This document shows, piece by piece, positions 43,955 to 55,880 of a stretch of 64,000 nucleotides of DNA; positions within the stretch are counted from its first letter, which is position 1, and each line of letters begins with the position of its first letter. The DNA is from Hypholoma sublateritium FD-334 SS-4 (Eukaryota > Basidiomycota > Agaricomycetes > Agaricales > Strophariaceae): the NCBI GenBank assembly GCA_000827495.1, contig KN817652.1, forward strand, positions 3,610 through 67,609. Reading direction: 5' to 3'. Below the pieces are notes generated by a model. It saw only the letters and a list, made by a program, of their open reading frames with translations. It was not told where the DNA came from and made no database searches. Both the position numbers and the translations under genes were made by a program.

Positions 43955-46900
43955 TGTACCGGCTGCATTTGCAGCGATCCAGGTAAGCAATGCTGATCTG
44001 CTCAAAGTTTGGCACATGCCGTGTGACGGCCGATGTTTGCTATTTCTAATTTTGAATTATCATTTTTGTGATTATTAATATAGCCGCCGTGGCTTCCCTG
44101 ACTAGGAACCGGCCCCCGTAGCAACCCCAAAGCAACCCCGTAATCGACAGTTCAAGCAGCTTTAAAAATTCGTTGTCGGCCACCAAGTTATTTCAATGAA
44201 CAAAGGCAAGCTGACAGCTTGCTGCGCCTCAAGCTTTTCTGAATAAAATTAAAAGCAAGTTATCAAGCGCACTGCTGCTGCATCCTTGCTGTCCCCCCCT
44301 TGGGCCTTGGCCTATCCGTGCTGTTTATTGCTCTCAACGGTGATCTTTGGGCTAACGCGCAGTGAGCCAGCCTGCTGCCATACCGCTGCACGGAGTAGCG
44401 GCGGGCTGCTCTATGGCCGTTACAAAGCAGTGAAGCCGGTTGACAGCTCCGAGTAGCGGTAGGGGTCGCGCGGGCGTGCCAAGCGCGTGTACGGCGCGGT
44501 GAATTGAGTTCGTGCCGCAGCGACCTTGATCTTAGAACGAGCACCGTCAGCAAACGACGCGCGCAGAGTCCTTGGGATTTGCAACGCGTCGTCGCAGCAA
44601 ATCGTACAGCGCAGGGGCTCGCAGTACTTTCAGCAGAAGCGCGCGCCGACCGGCGAGGGCAGACGCACGCGGCACCTGCAAAGAGCGCGCCTCGCACAGA
44701 ATGACTACTGCAACTTTCCCAGAAGCCTGAGCAATCAGCCTGACGAATAAGCCTTCGGCCTTCCTATGAAATCTGAATTTTCCAAATGAGCTCACAACCA
44801 ACTCATAACAGCCTGCGGCGCGCGGGCGTACGCCACCTACCTCACCCACTCCCCGTCCTTTCTCCACCTTCTCCTCCCTATTGACTACCACCCCCTTTAT
44901 CGTCGTGCATTTACACGCCCCAGAGGCCTCATCCCCTCCTCGCCTCCTGACCGCGCCTACTCAGTGGTTGTTATTTGTTTTTTGTCCCCCTGCAAACCTT
45001 TTATTGCGCCAGCAGGCGCCGGGTGTTCTCTTGCCATGGGCCTGTGAATCAGGCACCGTTTATGAGCGGAAGGCATGCTGGCTGTGCCCGCAGTGCGCCG
45101 TGCATGTGGCATTCGAACTTTACAAGGTACCAGAGCTAGTGAAGCGCTGCCGAACCGCAGCTCACGCCTTGCTTCTGAAAACAATTACATCGGCGCTTAT
45201 TGTGGTGGAAAGGCAGTTTGCGCGGACTCCACAATAAGGTGCGACGCAGACGCCGCTAAACTCACTGCAGACTGTGCCCTGGCGTACGTTGGGGCTCTGA
45301 GCAGAATCGCCGAAGGGCTTCAGTTCTAATAAAAGTTGGAAAACGCGCACCTACGGGCACTGGCGGGCTTGGTCTGCGCGTTCGGAAGCGTACTCGTCCC
45401 GCTGCGCAGAACGTCTAGTCGGCGCCCGCGCTACGCGTCGCATGACGCCCACACTTCGACGTCGCTCTGCACATCGCCCGATGCAACGTAGCGCGGCATG
45501 CACGCCGAAAGGGCATGGCCCAGCAGAATAAGCGTAGGGATGAGTGCGGTTCATACTTACCTCCCGACGCTCTCTTCCGAGAGGGGCGACGCGGAGGCCC
45601 TTCGCCGTCACGTCGCCAGCCGTTTTCGTTGGCAACGTACGTCCGCAGGGCATCGGGAGCGGGGGGCGAAGACGCAAAGCAGAGCAGTGGGTTGCGGTTG
45701 GGGGGGTTATGTAGCGTAGGCCGGGCTCCAGTGCGTGTCCGCCTTTCATCGCATGTATGGCCATGGTTAAGATGCCCGCGCTGCACTGCGTTCTCGTGGC
45801 GCAACGGCGCGCACCTCGTCCTCTATTCCCGGCACGCTTCTGAGTGCACGCGGTGTTTATGGCCTAGCGGTGTCGACGCAGCGCGGCCTTTTCAAGGTCA
45901 ATCAACGCCTTGCTTCGCGTACGTTCTCCTACGTTCGCTGTCAAAATTAGCGTTCCCGCGCGGCGCCTCTCCTGCGTCGATAGCCAACCGGTAACGGAGA
46001 GGTTGCTCACAGGGCTAAGTTTAACGGCCCAAACATCTTTGGCGTATTCTGGCTTTCTGGGGACACCGCGGGCTGCGGGTCTGATAGGCTTTGGAGGGTG
46101 AGGCTTGGGCGGCAGTCGAAGCGTTGACCCAGTCTGGCTGATGCAGTTCTTCGCTTGGATAAGTATAGCCTTGGATAAAACGTCACGAGTGCCAGTGAGC
46201 GGAATCGACCGCACCTGCGCCGAGACGTCACGGTCGGTGAAGTAGAGAGGTGAACTCTGCCGCGAGATACCATCAACTGTCAATGATTTCGGCAATTACC
46301 TGCAATCAGCTTACATACAGCTGTGCTCGGAAGCTCACGCGCTCACGGCCCGGGACCTCATGGGCGCCAATTTGCGCCGGCCTGAGGCTCTCAGACTACT
46401 TATGTAGGTCGTAGCATGGCCTCATTCTGGACGTACCCGCCGTCCGCCCGAGCCTCAGAAGCACTCCGTCAGGCTATTAAAAGGAGGGTCGACTTTCCCT
46501 GCACTTCAGACTTCGCGACTTGTCTGTCTGCACGGTTACTCGCCACCCGCCTCCACCGTCGGGGGCACGCTGAGTCGGTTGAAATGACGTGCCGTAGGCG
46601 ACGTCGCTGCCTCCCCTTGCTGCAAGGCTTTGCGACTTCCGTTGCCGCTCACAGCCTGCCTCAACTGCCGGCGGTACTCCGCGTGGCGATTAAAAGGCAG
46701 GCCGTGAGTAGCCTCGCCGATGCTCGTCGCTGTGAAGCGCTTGTATTCCGCCTCAGCCAAACCCCAACTGCCGGCGGTACTCCGTGTGGCGATTAAAAGG
46801 CAGGCGGGGTTTCTTACGGTCCTTCGGTAGAGGACGAGGGGTTTAAGTACCTCTTTTCAAACCGGTCACATGCCGCGTTACGTACCTGCAACTCCAGCCT

Positions 46901-47134
46901 CCGTTCAACAACGTATTCGCGTCGCGCGACGCGCGTCCCCGTGCCTCTTTGAATGCACGACGCGTTGAGCGTATCACGTGCACCACCGTCGCGTGGCTAC
47001 CTCGGCCCCACGCGCCGCACAGCCTGAGCTGCGAGGCCGCTCTCTCCAGTTGGCCTTAGCTTCGCAAACCCACCTCCATTCCGCTATTCCGCCGTTGCTC
47101 CGAACTAACCGTCTTCTCTTTGGTTCTTTGGTTT
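43955..47134. other. GC-rich stretch upstream of second TET/JBP-like gene
   Basis: No convincing gene. A minus-strand open frame 45,864-46,295 (about 140 codons) is the best candidate but lacks an ATG near its start. The right end holds the direct repeat with TTAAAAGG boxes (46,663-46,805), a possible promoter zone. Confidence 0.35.
46663..46806. repeat. 103-bp-spaced direct repeat with TTAAAAGG
   Basis: AACTGCCGGCGGTACTCCG followed by YGTGGCGATTAAAAGGCAGG occurs at 46,663 and again at 46,766, about 40 bases each and nearly identical. A third GCTATTAAAAGG lies at 46,473. They lie 330-660 bp upstream of the TET/JBP-like gene at 47,135 and may be promoter elements. Confidence 0.8.
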
Positions 47135-49192
47135 ATGTCCTCCGCCCGAGGCAGGATTTTATTGGGACCTGGCTCCTACCTTGACCTCACGGTGGGTCTT
47201 TATCCGGCCCTCCCGATTGACGCTGACCGTCGGTCGAACCCTTTGCTTCTAGGCCGGGAAGGTGGTCCACCGCTGCCAGTGCCGTCTCGCAGATGCTCTG
47301 AGCATCTACCTTGACGAAGCCAAGGCTGCCGGCGTCGACCTGGATTCCGACAGTCCCGGTCGCGACTTGGCCTCTCTCGAAGTGTTCGACGAAGGACCCT
47401 GCGGCGGCCAACTGCAGGCTTCAGCAGGCCTCTCAACGGACCCCTTCTCGGATCAGGAGTCAGATAAAGATGCAGCCGCCGTCCCCGTAAAGAAAAGGAA
47501 ACTTCTTTTGCCTGCAGGTTCTGGATTAGGTTGGAAGTGAGCTTCGGGCCTCTCCCCTCTTTCAGCAGTCAATAACCCTCTGCCCCTTTAGCAAATCCCC
47601 GGGGCTGGCGCTGCCTGCTGCTCCACTCAACTCCTCCCCAGCCTCCGCCGCAGCCCCAGTGTCAAATAAAACGAGCAAAGGCAAGCGCAGGGGAAAAGCT
47701 TCCTCTCGCCCTCGCGGCGGAAAGGCGCTTAAGGCAGCCGGAGGCGACAGCTACGCAAGCGACACCAAGCGCCTACAAAGGAAACTCGCTGCCGCAGGGA
47801 GTTGCTACCAAACGAATTCCTATTCGATCGAGAAAAATGGGTCCAGAGTTTCCACCGGCTGGCAAGGGCGTAACCCGCCTCCCCGTGCCAGGTCAGAGAT
47901 TCGCGGTCTTTATGGAACGAAAGAAATGCAGGCCATATTGGAGCAGTTTTTCCCGGTCTACGCTCACCTGTAAGCTTTCTGTCGCTCGAAACCGCCGGTC
48001 AGCCTTTGAAACTCCCCCATGCCTAGTGACGGCCCAACTTTCCTGCTTGACTCGGACTCCCGAACGCTTTTCTATAGGACTTCCCAACTGGCCTGGATGC
48101 TAGAAGAGGCAGTACCTTTTCACACGGCGGCTCAGAGGCTGCTGGAAGGTGCACTGTCTTCTGAAGAATTGAAACTGAAGAATGCTAAGGGCGAAAGAGG
48201 GCCGCACTTCCCGTGCATTATAGGCCATCACCGCCAATATGCTTTGGTAATTAGCTTTTCCATAACCATTCTTTAAGAAGCTGTGTCTGACTACTGCCGT
48301 CTTTAGGAGCCATACCTCACTGCCTGGCACCGCAATAACCAGGATACGGTTCAAGCCTTCATCAGTACTCCGGTAGTACAGAAGTATATGTGAGCCTTCT
48401 TTTCAAACTTATTTACTAGCTGTATAACAAAACGTCTTTGCTTAGAAAAGCGGCTTCCTCCATTGTGAAGTTAATCTTTCCTGGCATTGCTAAACGCTTT
48501 GATGAATCTGCTAACTGGCACAAGAAAACTTATAACATCGAGCCCCTTTTCGGTCAGTTCTGGAACTTTTGTCTGAACGGCTTGTTCCTGGGGCAGAAGC
48601 GCATCCACTGCCTTCCCCATGCAGACTCCAAGAACATCGTTGGGGTCTGCATACTGGCCATCTATTTACTTCCTGGTGGGGAATTAGCATACCGCATCTG
48701 TCTTGAAAGGCTGTAGGACTTACAAACCGTCTCCTCCAGGCTATCATTTCAACCACTCAAAGCGCTCTTGGCTGGTTTTATGGGAGGCAGGAGTGATCAT
48801 TGAACTGCCACCTTGGACTATGGTAGCCTACCCGTCTGCTTTGCTATACCACTTCAATGTAGATATCAACGGTGAATATTTTCTGATTTTTCTGCCTTTT
48901 TTCCCTGAATTTTTGAGTCTCATTACTCTCTATAGACTTCCAATTTGTTACTACAGCAGGTAACGCTAGACCTACTCCAGCGAACTCAAAGCCCATTACT
49001 CCTGGAGATGAGGAGGGCAGAGTGAGCATAGTGTTTTTCAATCAAGCTTCGATGTACAGGTCCTCTGAGCTAGACGGAGACAGCGTAGCTGAGGTGAAGC
49101 GGAAGGGAAAATCGGCTACTAGAAATTACGGGGAGGACGTGCAGAAGGCCTTTGATAGTAGAACTACTTACATTTCTCTACCTAAGCCATAG
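47135..49192 (+). CDS. second, diverged TET/JBP-like oxygenase
   Basis: Predicted 2-oxoglutarate/Fe(II) DNA-base oxygenase. Exons 47135-47191, 47253-47536, 47592-47969, 48027-48246, 48307-48389 and 48446 onward phase cleanly. The border near 48,675-48,720 is uncertain (a 34-bp intron would be needed), and a last intron lies near 48,870-48,940. The stop is TAG 49190-49192. The N-terminus resembles the first gene (LLGPGSY against IIAAGSY), then a basic Ser-rich linker (SNKTSKGKRRGKASSRPRGG). Core motifs in order: LFGQFWNFCLNGLFLGQK, His-x-Asp as HADSKN (about residue 399), SWLVLWEAGVIIELPPW, LLYHFNV (distal His) and EGRVSIVFF (Arg). All expected ligands are present, but Gly is replaced by Trp in the usual PPG turn. 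Sequence identity to the first copy looks low, so it is a separate lineage, not a recent duplicate. Confidence 0.75.
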
Positions 49193-49856
49193 TGGCAGAA
49201 ATACCATGGAGGTTAGGCCTAACAATGAAGAACCTTTAGGGCGCGCACGCTGGTAATGGCTGGTGAACTCTCTACCTCTCCCCTCAGACAAATTCTCGCC
49301 CAACTCTCAAGGCGGCTAACAATTAGCCAAGCCTCACTAATCTTGTGGTAATCAAATACACTCAAGAGGCAGTCGACCGTCTGAAAATATAATACATATC
49401 CATCATCAAACTTCTCGCTGTCAACCTTGGTTCCCGTCCGCCAAGAGCGGAGGGCCGCATACGCACATTAGGTATGCAAACGACGTAAATATGACTACAC
49501 GAAAGGACAAGGTTGGCGTACTCCGGCGGTGGCTAAAGCCACGAGTGATTGAGAGAACTCGGGCTCCATGCAAGAGGTATGAAAGCATACGTAGTGTTCA
49601 GTGCAATTACACCCAAAAGAAGCGGGCGCAGCAAAGAATGACTGCTTGAGAATGGCAATTAAACCTGAATTGTGGAAGATTTTGGAGTTCTTAATGATCC
49701 AGAAAAGCTAGACGGAAATGTTATGCATTTAGAGTTGAAATGACAAAGATAAATCACATAAGCTATTTGGTCATCGAACGATATCGAACCCCCAGTGCCC
49801 AGGGCATGCGTAACGATCACTAAGCATAAGTGCACTGGCGCAGCTAGCACGTACGT
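49193..49856. other. spacer with tRNA-like boxes
   Basis: No gene. On the minus strand GGTTCGATATC (49,790-49,780) matches the tRNA B-box at 9-10 of 11 positions, and a TTAGTGATCGTTACGC segment (about 49,825-49,808) resembles an A-box/D-arm. The downstream minus-strand text is AT-rich, as in a SINE body. Confidence 0.35.
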
Positions 49857-50540
49857 CGTCAATGCCCAGCTGGAAGAACGCAACGCGGTCCACGCCCTTT
49901 GATTTGACCGCGCCGCGCGCATGGGCCAACCGATCCATCACTTGCTGACTCCTGACTCTGCATTGTGAATAGAATAATACTTAATTAACCAAAATACTCA
50001 CCCATTTTCCGATATGCTTGAGGAACGTTTCGTCCTGTTTGATGCGCCTGCGGGTGCCCCGGTACTCGGAATTTTGTTTGACGAGAAGGCCAAACGCATG
50101 GAGCAGGACTTTGCACTGGTAATCTGCCGTACGATTGAGTTCGAGCCATGCCTGTTCAGTTACAACGGTGGTCTCGACGACCTTAATTGCCTCGAGGCAC
50201 AGCGTCCGAATGAACGCATTTTGTTGCATCAACCCAGTGCCCCGGAGGTGCACATGGTCGTCCCGTTCCTCCGCAGGGGTGGTTTCTTCCTGGGACAAGT
50301 CTGAATCTTGGGCTGGGCTTTAGCGGGAGATAGCCCTAGACGGCGCTTTGGTTGACGTACGCGCAGTCGTCGACGGCGCCTTGACCGACTGTTGTGCCTC
50401 AGAAGATGTGGAAAAGCTTGGAGCCTATCAACGTGGACATCAGCACAGGAGGCGCAGATGTGCAGAGTGCAACTTACCTCGCTGCGGAACGCTGCAGCTG
50501 GCTTTGCCGACCCCCATGCGCTGTTTGAAAAGTCAGTCAT
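49857..50540 (-). pseudogene. uncharacterised gene with in-frame stop
   Basis: Minus-strand exon 1 (MTDFSNSAWGSAKPAAAFRS) ends in a GTAAGT donor near 50,478. Exon 2 reads QQSVKAPSTTARTSTKAPSR-like, then an in-frame TAA (about 50,322), then continues in the same frame as SPAQDSDLSQEETTPAEERD and a helical block (AFIRTLCLEAIKVVETTVVT ... DETFLKHIGKW) to a GTGAGT donor at 50,000. A further exon (MDRLAHARGAVKSKGVDRVA) follows. Either the stop is real and this is a pseudogene, or a small intron removes it. Family not recognised. Confidence 0.4.
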
Positions 50541-50946
50541 GTAGTCGGGTTAAGCAAGCCACTAGTAGTTGGTTTAGAGGAAACTCGCGACGACGCCTTC
50601 GAGTCATTTAGGCGTGGTTCCAGTGTTCCAGTTCGAAAGACCAGGAAGGGCCTGGCTGGACTGCCCATCAAGAGCGCCCATCATACTGAATCCAGAAGCC
50701 CTACGACGTCATCCGTAGTGAGCTGGCCGCCGTTCAGGAGGTAGATCTCGAGAGTCCGCGTGCGCAACGCCGGCAGGTCGCCTATGTTGAGAAAACATTC
50801 ACCGATGAGGTGGAGGGCCGGAGGGCGGTCTGAAGGGGACATTACTGCAGGTTCCGGTTCCAGGCGACGGGAACTGGACCCTGCGCCAAGGCTACAAGAA
50901 TAACGTGCAGTGTCCACAGTCAGGAAACAATGCGGATGCTGGTTGT
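50541..50946. other. spacer left of integrase gene
   Basis: A minus-strand open frame (50,917-50,681; LHLIGECFLNIGDLPALRTR) may be an extra 3' exon of the integrase gene or an unrelated scrap. Confidence 0.3.
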
Positions 50947-52899
50947 TCAGAACTGGATACTAATTTGCCTGGCAGTGGAAAGGGCATGCAGCCAAGCCAA
51001 TGAAACGGAATCATCATCACCCTGCCCAAGCCACTGCTCTGCTGATAAAAGGATTGACCGTTCTGCTTCTTCTGCGTCAAAAGGGGAGTTTGGAGATTGC
51101 ACAAGAACTTCGCTGAGATCTGCAGGTGGCCCTGCGTTGCCAATCCATGAGGTTCCTCCTTCGTGAATTCCGTTGTTATTTAGTTGAGACAGGCGAACGT
51201 CATCATCCTGTAAAGCTTCCCAATCAATGCCATACACCTCAAGTTCATCGTGATCCATCATGTCCGCCAGGGCTTCTCCTCTTACTCCATGAACAAGCAT
51301 GTCAAAATAGAACATATCGGAAGGCGATCGGTTCGGCCCCCCTCTGATCTGAATTTGATGCTCATTCCAGGATTCTGCAAAGAACTGAAGGGAAGCATTG
51401 ATTGTTGGGAGGAAAAGAAGATGGAGAAGCCAAACGTGGTTGTCGTTGTTAACGTCAAGCCCGTGCCTGAGCTCAAGCATTGCAAACAGGTTCCCCCAAG
51501 TAGCACCGACTTGAGCAGTGACGTCGACCCAGAGGCGTTCAATGCGGATGTTATGGACACTTCTGTGAAATAGATCAGTATGAATTCAGTGGCTTGGATA
51601 GATTACAGGTACCTTCCCCATATATAGGAGCCACGACGCTCTCCACGACGTTCTTCCATCCATGCAGCCACAAGTATGTTTTCAGTTCCGTGGTCTCCTC
51701 GAAGGCGGGAAGGAACCCCGTAAATAGCACATGCGCTCAGAAAAAGGGTTAGAACAGTGTGCCCTTTGTTGTTGCTACTTGCTTGTAATCCAGTGATGAG
51801 GCGCGAATATCCATCAATGAACCCATGTATGATTATTCCCCATCTGATTAGCCCTACTTGATGGGTCAGCCTCGACGTTATGAACAAAGCAGGCCAAAAC
51901 TAACCGTGTTGCCCATCATGATGCCACAGAGCATTAGGCCCAGCGACGCTATAAGTCCTTCTTCTGATTCGAATGCGCTCAAAGACTCGCCTGACAGGAT
52001 CAATGCGAAGAAGTGATTCCCGAATACGAGCTTGTTGAACCCGGTGTCCAAGTCGAAGCAGCATGCCGCCAATCATCCTTATTCCTGCTCTGCGAAAATG
52101 AATGCGCAGTCGAATGATCAGGTCATCAAGGTCCTGGTCCGAGATTGTTGAGTGATGGTAGTGGGTGTGCGTTACGGGAGGCCTTTGGGGGGTAGATGAC
52201 TGCGCTGCAGTTTCTTGCACATCCTGTGGAAGGAGTAGCGGCAGGGCTATGTTGGGCTCCAACAAACTGTCCCCGGAGGGGTCAACTTCGTAGGCAGAGT
52301 TCAGGAGAGCATCGTCGAGCGCTGGGGGGCGTTGGCTTGGGATATTCTCAGCACCAGGGGGGGCAGTGGGATGAGCAGAGGCATCTTGAAGAACCATAAT
52401 TCCATGCTCGATGAGGGCGTTGCGCAAAGTTGTTCTACCGACTCCTAAAAATCTTGCTAGCGCCGATATTGAACGACGATTGTAAGCCCATGCCAGGAAG
52501 TCAGGGTCAAAGATAATTTGTGGGCGCCCTCTATTCCCTGATCGCGCCGTTGACATTACGGATGGAAATCCGTGGTGCGATCCCTCCAAAGTCTCCACGT
52601 AGGCGGCGCGAATATCCGATCGCATGAGGTCAAGGTTGTTACGCAGGACGGCCAATTCAGAGGGGGGAAATATTTGCGAGTGCTATGACAGGTGTTAGCG
52701 CGTCCTCGATGCCAACAAAAACCAAAGTTGCCTCCGCCAAAAGAGTGGAGTATTCGTCAAGATCGTCGCCGATCCTTGCCAACACCGTAGAGTCGGTAGC
52801 GTGAGTGGTCGCTTCTCTGACCGCAGTTTCATAGCGAAAGTAATGATGGCGAAAGGCGTCAAGTAGATCCAACTCCCCTGACGGGGTCAATGGGTCCAT
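50947..52899 (-). CDS. DDE integrase-type transposase with one frameshift
   Basis: Integrase-core (retroviral-integrase-like) transposase of the type found in agaricomycete genomes. Start MDPLTPSGELDL at 52899. Exons: 52899-51905 (with one frameshift), 51853-51613 and 51562-50947; introns are GT-AG and the phases of the last two agree. A helix-turn-helix-like region (RRSISALARFLGVGRTTLRN) lies upstream of the catalytic core. Catalytic acids: Asp in WHHDGQHG, Asp in RGDHGTENI and Glu in IRIERLWVD, the expected DDE spacing. Near 52,661-52,668 an extra base in the run ATTTCCCCCC shifts the frame (LANI|PPSEL), so the copy is either inactivated or carries a base-call error. It lies directly upstream of the transcription factor that has lost its zinc cluster. 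Confidence 0.75.
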
Positions 52900-53100
52900 T
52901 GGAGATGGCTAGAAGGCCCAACGGTAGGAGAGCGGTTGCAAAAGGCTGAGCCCCGGTACCCGGCGCGCATATTCCCGAGTAGACGATAGCCGGCCTCGGC
53001 CGCAAGGCCGTAGTCACGCGCACGGCCTGCGGCATTAGGAACCGCAAGGCTCACCGTCGCCAATACGGCCAACTGTCTTGTCTGACTCAATCTGCCACGA
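52900..53100. other. junction between integrase and broken regulator
   Basis: About 200 bp. No Zn2Cys6 motif in any frame where the first exons of the regulator gene to the right should be, which marks the point of truncation. Confidence 0.5.
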
Positions 53101-55880
53101 TGCAGGTGTTCTTGTCTCGGGAAAGGGGACGCGATTTATTCTGGCAAATACGGAACAACTTCATGGAAAGATCCAAGAAATGAGCGACCGTATCCGGGCA
53201 CTCGAAGAAGCCCTACAATCACTGCACACAGAACNCACCGCAAATCCCGACGCACCCCATCCNTTGATGCAGCCCGGCCTGCTGGGNATCAAAAGCACNA
53301 TGGGCCTGTACAGCGGGCAGGGCCTCACCTCCGACTCTGCGCCGAAGGCGAGCAGCTCCCATCACGCCATGGACGTCGATAGCATGAAAGTCGAGCNCGG
53401 CTCTAGTGAGGACACCCTAGCCACGCCAGACACACACAGCGCTCGTGCTCAGGTACGCACCTAATTAGCCTCGAACTACGTAGCCACTCTATCTGACGCG
53501 CCACAATCATAGGAAGCAGAAGATCAGCTGGCCGCTGAGNTTGTGCGCCTGAGNCATAATTTCCCACTCTCCGACACNATCTCCCCGGAGGGAAACCCCC
53601 GCCTGCGGCAATACATTCGGAGCCAGCTGCCCCCGCGCGAGGAGGCGGACTATCTATGGGAGCAAGCGCGCGAGAACGCACTCTGGCAATACAATCCACA
53701 CCCCAGCTCAACATTCTACCCGAACTTGGCGTACCACTGCTACACGTCCGACATCGCAAATCTCTCGCCGCGCCGATTAGCACTGCTGCTCATGATCTTA
53801 GCCGTCGGCTGTCTCGTCGATCTTCAAAACCGAAAACCCGACCNCCCTGACGCCGAGAAGTACCATCAACTTGCCCGGGCGAGNCTGTGCGAAATACCTG
53901 TCATGGAAGAAACGAACGTGGAGACGATTACCGCACTGTTCTACGAGATTTGGTACCTCCTCGTTTTCTCCGACAAGAAGAAAGCCGCGGGGTAAGCATG
54001 GGGCCTGATGGGACTGACGGCAAAACTCGCAGTGGACAAGCGGCGATCGTTGTTCTGGGAGCTGTTATATCTGGATGCGCGCTTGGTGAGTCTCACAGCA
54101 GCCTGCGACTACGGTGCGCATAGCTCACCCACAGAAAGTCGTTATCGCTCGGCCGACCACCTTCACTATCTATCAATCATATGGACTGTCCCCGGCCGTC
54201 ATACACGCCGGACGAGAATTGTGATCTCTCCTCCAGNTCACATTATTGTNAGTGACCATCATTTAATTNACTGAATGGCGGANAAATGGGAACTGACTGG
54301 TGCCGTTAGACCAGGAATGGAAACANGCCTGTTACGAGCAATGCCTCGCACCCGTTTTGGATGCGATCTCTAAACCGACGCTGGACTACGACACTGTCCT
54401 TGACCTCGACAAACGGATCCGGGACTTCTCTATTCCGGCCTCGCTGAGAAACAGAGACGTGAATTCGCTCCCCGTCGTAATGCAGCGCGCGTCGCTGTCG
54501 ACGGCGCTGGAAGCTGGTACGCCCCATGTTCTCTATGTGATTACGTGCATCATATAACTTCCCGGATCTAGTCATACTCCAGCTACATCGCCAATTCTTC
54601 ACCCGCGCGCTAAGTGGTCCGGAGGAGTCATTCAACCGGAAGCACAAATATGCCCCCTCGGTCGTGGCCGTGTTCCTCAGCGCCACGCGGATGATTGCCA
54701 ATGTCGAAGAGACATACCAAAAAGAGCCGCAATTGACAGCGCGGATATTGGGGTACTGGTCGAATGCATTTTCCGCCGCTGTGAGTTACCTTTCGACCGA
54801 TTCTCGCGTCGCGGCAAAGGTGGTGGCTGCTGCAGCAATGCATGAGGCGCTGCGCGACGGTCTGGAGTTCATTTTACTGACTACTTTCGGTTGCCTGCAG
54901 GTCGCACTCTGCCTACTCGTGTCGCGGGCCCCATTCACGTGTCTGTCACCCGCGGNGCTGCAGGAGCTAGAACGGGCTCGTCTTCTCTTCCGCTCTGCGA
55001 AGGACAGATGTCCGCGGGCTTTGCAAGTTATAGTGCGTTTTCAAAACTCANAGAGAGTGATGTCAGGATCTAATGTGTGTGTGCCGTCCAGCCGGTGCTN
55101 GAGACCATGATCGACAANGCGAACCANATATATAATCGCTGGTCNGACGGGCAGGAATTACCGACAATTGTCCTCAAACATGTCACAGATGTGGATTACT
55201 CGACCGACGTCGACTACGCGAACGGACCCAACGGCGAGTCCGTGACGATGTACAACCAGCAAGCACACTACGCGCCCCAGCAGCAGCAGCAGTAGGCGCC
55301 CCAGAAGACCATGACGCAGTCGGACTCATTCGGACGCTCGCACCGCAGCCTGACGCAGTGCATCATCGAAGCGCACCAGCGCGCGAAGTCGATCTTCCCC
55401 CTGCGCAAGCCGTACCAGTGCTCGGCCAAGGTCGCGCAGCACTGCCCTCCGTCACACTCGTGGAGCCCGCTCCCGAAGGTTGGCACGCAGACGTCGCCCG
55501 TGCTGCCGCCCGAGCCTCCGACAGTGCATCTTTCGCGTGTATCGCCAGGGCCTGGGCCCGAGGGGTGTCCTATGAACGGCTCGCCTGTGCCATATGGCGC
55601 CGAGGGCGCACGGCCCACGGGGGTACTCGCCAGTGTCAAATGGGCACCCGACGCAGGCGTACGGGAACCATGCACAGTTCGAGGGCACCTACACACACAC
55701 CGTGCTGCCGGTGGATGGACCGCCGGTTCCCGTGAGCATGGCGTTGCTGTCGCCGACGTCGAAGTTGGCCGTAACCCTGGATGGCATTCTTCTGAGGACA
55801 GTTTTCTGGCTTGATATCATGACTGACGGACAGAACCCCGCCAAACCTACCTATTACGTATCCCACTATCATTCCTCCGT
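53101..55880 (+). pseudogene. Zn2Cys6 regulator, zinc cluster lost, nonsense stop
   Basis: Fungal-specific transcription factor of the same family as the next gene. Coding begins with the linker that normally follows the zinc cluster (GTRFILANTEQLHGKIQEMS), after an acceptor TGCAG at 53,096-53,100, followed by the coiled-coil RIRALEEALQSLH. The Fungal_trans middle-homology region follows in several exons (LSPRRLALLLMILAVGCLVD, LARASLCEIP-like, WGLMGLTAKLAVDKRR, LPVVMQRASLSTALEA, ILGYWSNAFSAAVA). The zinc cluster exons are missing. At 55,278-55,295 a run of five CAG codons ends in TAG where CAG is expected; the same frame then continues (APQKTMTQSDSFGRSHRSLT), and a further frame change near 55,580 reaches the usual C-terminal tail (GYSPVSNGHPTQAYGNHAQF). 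It is therefore unlikely to bind DNA or be full length. Several N calls are present. Confidence 0.7.
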
